Below the pieces are notes generated by a model. The model saw only the letters and a program-made list of their open reading frames with translations, was not told where the DNA came from and ran no database searches. A program made the position numbers and the translations under genes. A stretch of DNA of 15,245 nucleotides, from assembly GCA_031282385.1 (NCBI GenBank), contig JAITDV010000244.1:1-15245 (forward strand), written 5' to 3'. Positions within the stretch are counted from its first letter, which is position 1; every line of letters starts with the position of its first letter. Positions 12,900 to 15,245 of this stretch are shown one piece after another. The stretch is from Planctomycetaceae bacterium (GTDB taxonomy: Bacteria > Planctomycetota > Planctomycetia > Pirellulales > Thermoguttaceae).

Positions 12900-14399
12900 T
12901 TATTTTTCCAATACCGGAGTTTTATTTGCTTCGTCTTTGTAATTATCGTTTGTTTCCGGCGTTTCAAGTACCGGCGGCGAAACCAAATCATTCGACTTGG
13001 AATCATCAACAACTTTAATTGAATTAGTCTTATTTGAATCCGATTCGGTTTGTTTTGAAACTTGGCTTTTTGACTTGTTGTCCTCAATATTATTGTTAAT
13101 ATTTTTGTCCTTATTGTCTGTATTCGAATCAACAGAAATATCTTCAATTTTTATAATACGTTCTTTTACTTGCGGTTGATATTGCTCAATCGGCACACGA
13201 TTCACAACTACACGCTGCCGCTCAACCACGTATGTATAAGGGACAATTCTCTCAACCACAATCGGTTTCCGAACAACTCGTTTCACCGGTACCACTTTCG
13301 CAACTTGTACCTCATACGGCTCAACTCGTTTTTCAACCACAGTCTTGTACGTAGTTACCGGTACCTTCTCAACTTTTTCTTCAGTAACAATCTTGTGAAC
13401 CTTGACCGGCGTTTTACGCTCAACCCGTTCAGTAACCGGTTTGTAAGTAGTATAAGGTACCTTGCGTACAACAACTTCTTCTACCGTTTTCGGAACTTGA
13501 ACCTCCTGTTTTTTGACAACTTGTTCCTCTTTAAACGTAGTACGTGTAATTGGAATTTGCTCGATTTGCTGCTCTTGAATTGTCGTCGTAACCGGAACAA
13601 CTTCACTTACATAATTCGGCTGATAAACCCTCTCCGCACGAAATTGAGGATCCGTACGCATCGGCGTAAAATACAATCCGGGTAAACGCCAACGAGTTGT
13701 TCCCGTTGCCTCGTCATAATAATCACCGCCGCGCTGCCAAGCTAAACGCATATAAGTTTTGCCCGGGACTTCAACTTGACGCGTAACATATTGCCCGCGA
13801 TCAACCGTGCGCGTTTGATAAGTTGTTACCGGTTTATTGACTGTGAAAGACCGCGTTTCATACGTTGTCTCTTGAACCGGAATACGTTGCGACTCAACAA
13901 CTTCACGTATCTCCGTTTCATACACTTGCTTTGGAACCACATAACGCTCCTCGCGTTCTTCATTCACCTCAACATAACGCGTAACATCATAACTGGTATC
14001 TTGTATCTGCGTTTCCTCTACCGGTCGATTCACCATCACCTTACGCTCAACATAATTCGTCTCCGGCACTTCACGGGCAACCGTAATATGCCGCTCACGC
14101 TTTTGGGACTCCCATTGCGTCTCGTAAGATGTAATCTCATCCTCAACATATTGCGTCTCAACCACCTTTCTGTACGCCGTATGAACAAACGGTTCCTTTA
14201 CTATAGTTGACACTAAATTGTAATTTCTCCCGCTTGACGTTACCGACTTGCAACTACAATAATCAGCAGCCAATAAAAAAACGTCAGTGCAAAAAAATAA
14301 CGAAATCACCTGCACAACAATTACATACAAAATACTCTTCAAACAACTCACTCTTTTAAGAGTAATTTGTCCTGCTATCGTAAATCTTCGCATTTTCAT
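12900..14399 (-). CDS. Secreted valine-rich repeat protein of the planctomycete YTV type (499 aa)
   Basis: Role unknown; proteins of this type are known to me from planctomycete genomes, where surface or cell-wall roles have been supposed. A basic start and hydrophobic stretch (residues 22-45, likely cleaved after FLLAA) form a signal peptide. Two repeat blocks (about 70-215 and 255-420) consist of short alternating beta-like segments such as KVPYTTYKPVTERVE and KVPVTTYKTVVEKRVE, rich in Val, Tyr, Thr, Arg, Lys and Glu. Between them is a distinct Trp/Gly/Tyr segment, LAWQRGGDYYDEATGTTRW (from 219). The C-terminal 75 residues are Asn/Asp/Ser/Lys-rich and probably disordered. The alternating basic and acidic strands suggest self-assembly into a sheet or fibre, which is inference. 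The start is well supported: GGGAGG six bases before ATG 14399, the strongest Shine-Dalgarno in the window, suggesting high expression. A terminator follows. No family 1 copy is found upstream of it. Confidence 0.8.
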   Translation of the reverse strand: MKMRRFTIAGQITLKRVSCLKSILYVIVVQVISLFFCTDVFLLAADYCSCKSVTSSGRNYNLVSTIVKEPFVHTAYRKVVETQYVEDEITSYETQWESQKRERHITVAREVPETNYVERKVMVNRPVEETQIQDTSYDVTRYVEVNEEREERYVVPKQVYETEIREVVESQRIPVQETTYETRSFTVNKPVTTYQTRTVDRGQYVTRQVEVPGKTYMRLAWQRGGDYYDEATGTTRWRLPGLYFTPMRTDPQFRAERVYQPNYVSEVVPVTTTIQEQQIEQIPITRTTFKEEQVVKKQEVQVPKTVEEVVVRKVPYTTYKPVTERVERKTPVKVHKIVTEEKVEKVPVTTYKTVVEKRVEPYEVQVAKVVPVKRVVRKPIVVERIVPYTYVVERQRVVVNRVPIEQYQPQVKERIIKIEDISVDSNTDNKDKNINNNIEDNKSKSQVSKQTESDSNKTNSIKVVDDSKSNDLVSPPVLETPETNDNYKDEANKTPVLEK

Positions 14400-14405
14400 T
14401 TGAAA

Positions 14406-14411
14406 CCTCCC
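14406..14411 (-). promoter_or_regulatory. Strong ribosome binding site of the YTV gene
   Basis: GGGAGG on the minus strand, six bases before the ATG at 14399. A second in-frame ATG two codons later (14393) is less well spaced. Confidence 0.7.
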
Positions 14412-14847
14412 TTTGGACTATTAGTTTTTAAATTCTGGAATATGGAAATTATTGGATAACAGAATAAAAATAACGGTATTTTTCTTTATTGCGTACCTCA
14501 AAAATTTCCTTTTTTATTGCAATCTTTTTGCTCACCGCAAAAGGATACCTCAAGTAACCCGATAATAAAATTTCGAGTCCTCAAGGTGTTCTTTAATTAT
14601 TTTCGCAGGAATTGCAAAAAAAGCAAATAACCCGCATAAAATAACTACTACTATCCCTATTGTAGGAAATTTCTGAAAAAATAACATTACACCCAAGCTC
14701 AAATCCAGACATTTAAAATATTTTTTTCGGCATGATCGTCATAATCCCTACAACCTGCCCCCAACAATAAAATAACTCCACAGTCCAAATGCCAACACAA
14801 ACTGTTATTTGAAGTTTGGGCGTCTCGCATTTATTTTCTATATCTTA
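14412..14847. other. Gene-free upstream region of the YTV gene
   Basis: AT-rich sequence with no convincing open frame, hairpin or repeat of the two families. It must hold the YTV promoter, but I cannot pick out a -35/-10 pair with confidence. Confidence 0.45.
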
Positions 14848-15096
14848 TTAGACCTTTTCTCTAACCTAAAAATACATCAACGCAACAAAAAATCTACAAC
14901 AAAAAACCGCCTTTAACTCCTCCGAGACCACCCCTAACTCCTCCGAAGGTGGGGAATAGGAAGACGCCTCCGAATGAGGCGAATAAGAAGAAGCATCCGA
15001 GTGAGGCGAATAAGGAGACGCCTCCTTCGGAGGCGAATATTCCCCTCCTCTGGAGGGGTTAGGGGTGGTTTATTAATACGACTGAATAGTTACGTT
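14848..15096 (+). mobile_element. Family 2 element, copy 4, with an exchanged right end
   Basis: The left end TTAGACCTTTTCTCTAACCT (14848-14867) and left arm are standard. The core holds about three to four diverged 27-bp-type units. The right GC-rich arm GGAGGGGTTAGGGGTGGT is present, but the expected TACAGGTTAGCG end is replaced by TTATTAATACGACTGAATAG followed by TTACGTT. That is the right end of the element at 1943-2130. The two outer ends are therefore not inverted copies of each other. Confidence 0.7.
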
Positions 15097-15138
15097 TATT
15101 TTGGAGTGCTGCTTTTTTGTCTGATTCGTTCCTATTCC
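15094..15138 (+). repeat. Dispersed 45-bp repeat, copy 2
   Basis: It matches 10321-10365 at 39 of 45 positions and begins exactly at the family 2 copy 4 right end. It overlaps the end of the possible partial gene at the window edge. Confidence 0.6.
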
Positions 15139-15245
15139 CTGATTTTTGTCATATTTATTGCATCAAATATTATTTTGCTCAAAATGATATGCCGTAAAAA
15201 CAAGGGGTTCATAAATTCCGTTTCAATAATTTCTGCATCTTTGGG
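15132..15245 (-). CDS. Possible C-terminal fragment of a gene entering from the right edge
   Basis: On the minus strand one frame is open from the window edge for 37 codons and ends at a TAG (15132-15134). The product starts PKDAEIIETEF and ends DAINMTKIRE. The other two frames on this strand close quickly. A stretch this short could be open by chance in AT-rich DNA, and its last codons fall in a dispersed repeat. No family is recognisable. Confidence 0.25.
   Translation of the reverse strand, partial: PKDAEIIETEFMNPLFLRHIILSKIIFDAINMTKIRE

Noticed and set aside
13170..14210. Long plus-strand open frames opposite the YTV gene
   Set aside because: They are shadows of the repetitive codon use of the YTV gene; the products are Arg/Asn/Leu-rich with no motifs, and the YTV frame has a strong start and signal peptide.

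Overview
The window reads as a chromosomal segment of an AT-rich member of the Planctomycetota. This rests on three genes whose relatives I know mainly from that phylum: a secreted protein built of valine-rich YTV-type repeats, a rhomboid protease that starts MGLSDRDYF and ends in a LTKEEREFLQEASKRYR tail, and a cytosolic sulfatase-like protein. Phylum assignment is inference from protein style; no rRNA or tRNA gene is visible.

Layout. One gene is on the plus strand: an unrecognised 569-aa protein (236-1945). It converges on a very large SNF2-family helicase (2139-6527, minus). All remaining genes are on the minus strand, in transcription order: the YTV protein (14399-12900), rhomboid (12624-11680), aspartate carbamoyltransferase pyrB (11396-10419), a FlgN-like protein (9628-9146) and a catalytically dead sulfatase-like protein (8531-7431). 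A possible partial gene enters from the right edge (15132-15245, minus). These genes do not form one pathway. Gaps range from about 190 to 900 bp, so each gene is probably its own transcription unit. Only about 73 percent of the window codes for protein.

The gaps are filled by at least two repeat families. Family 1 is a roughly 100-bp element with imperfect 18-bp inverted ends and an internal hairpin. It has five near-full copies, one interrupted copy, one half copy and one doubtful derivative. A copy lies upstream of the 569-aa gene, SNF2 (two copies in tandem), the sulfatase-like gene, flgN and pyrB, always in the same orientation relative to the gene it precedes. Paired changes between copies support the fold. 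It is the best candidate here for an undescribed regulatory leader, or for a very small mobile element that inserts ahead of genes.

Family 2 is a MITE-like foldback element with about 20-bp inverted ends, nested GC-rich arms and a core of 27-bp tandem units whose number differs between copies (about 1 to 11). Four near-complete or chimeric copies and one truncated end are present. Several ends abut family 1 copies, and one copy interrupts a family 1 element. A second end type (CTGAATAGTTACG) is shared by two loci, which suggests recombination between elements. At one of these it supplies the stop codon of the 569-aa gene.
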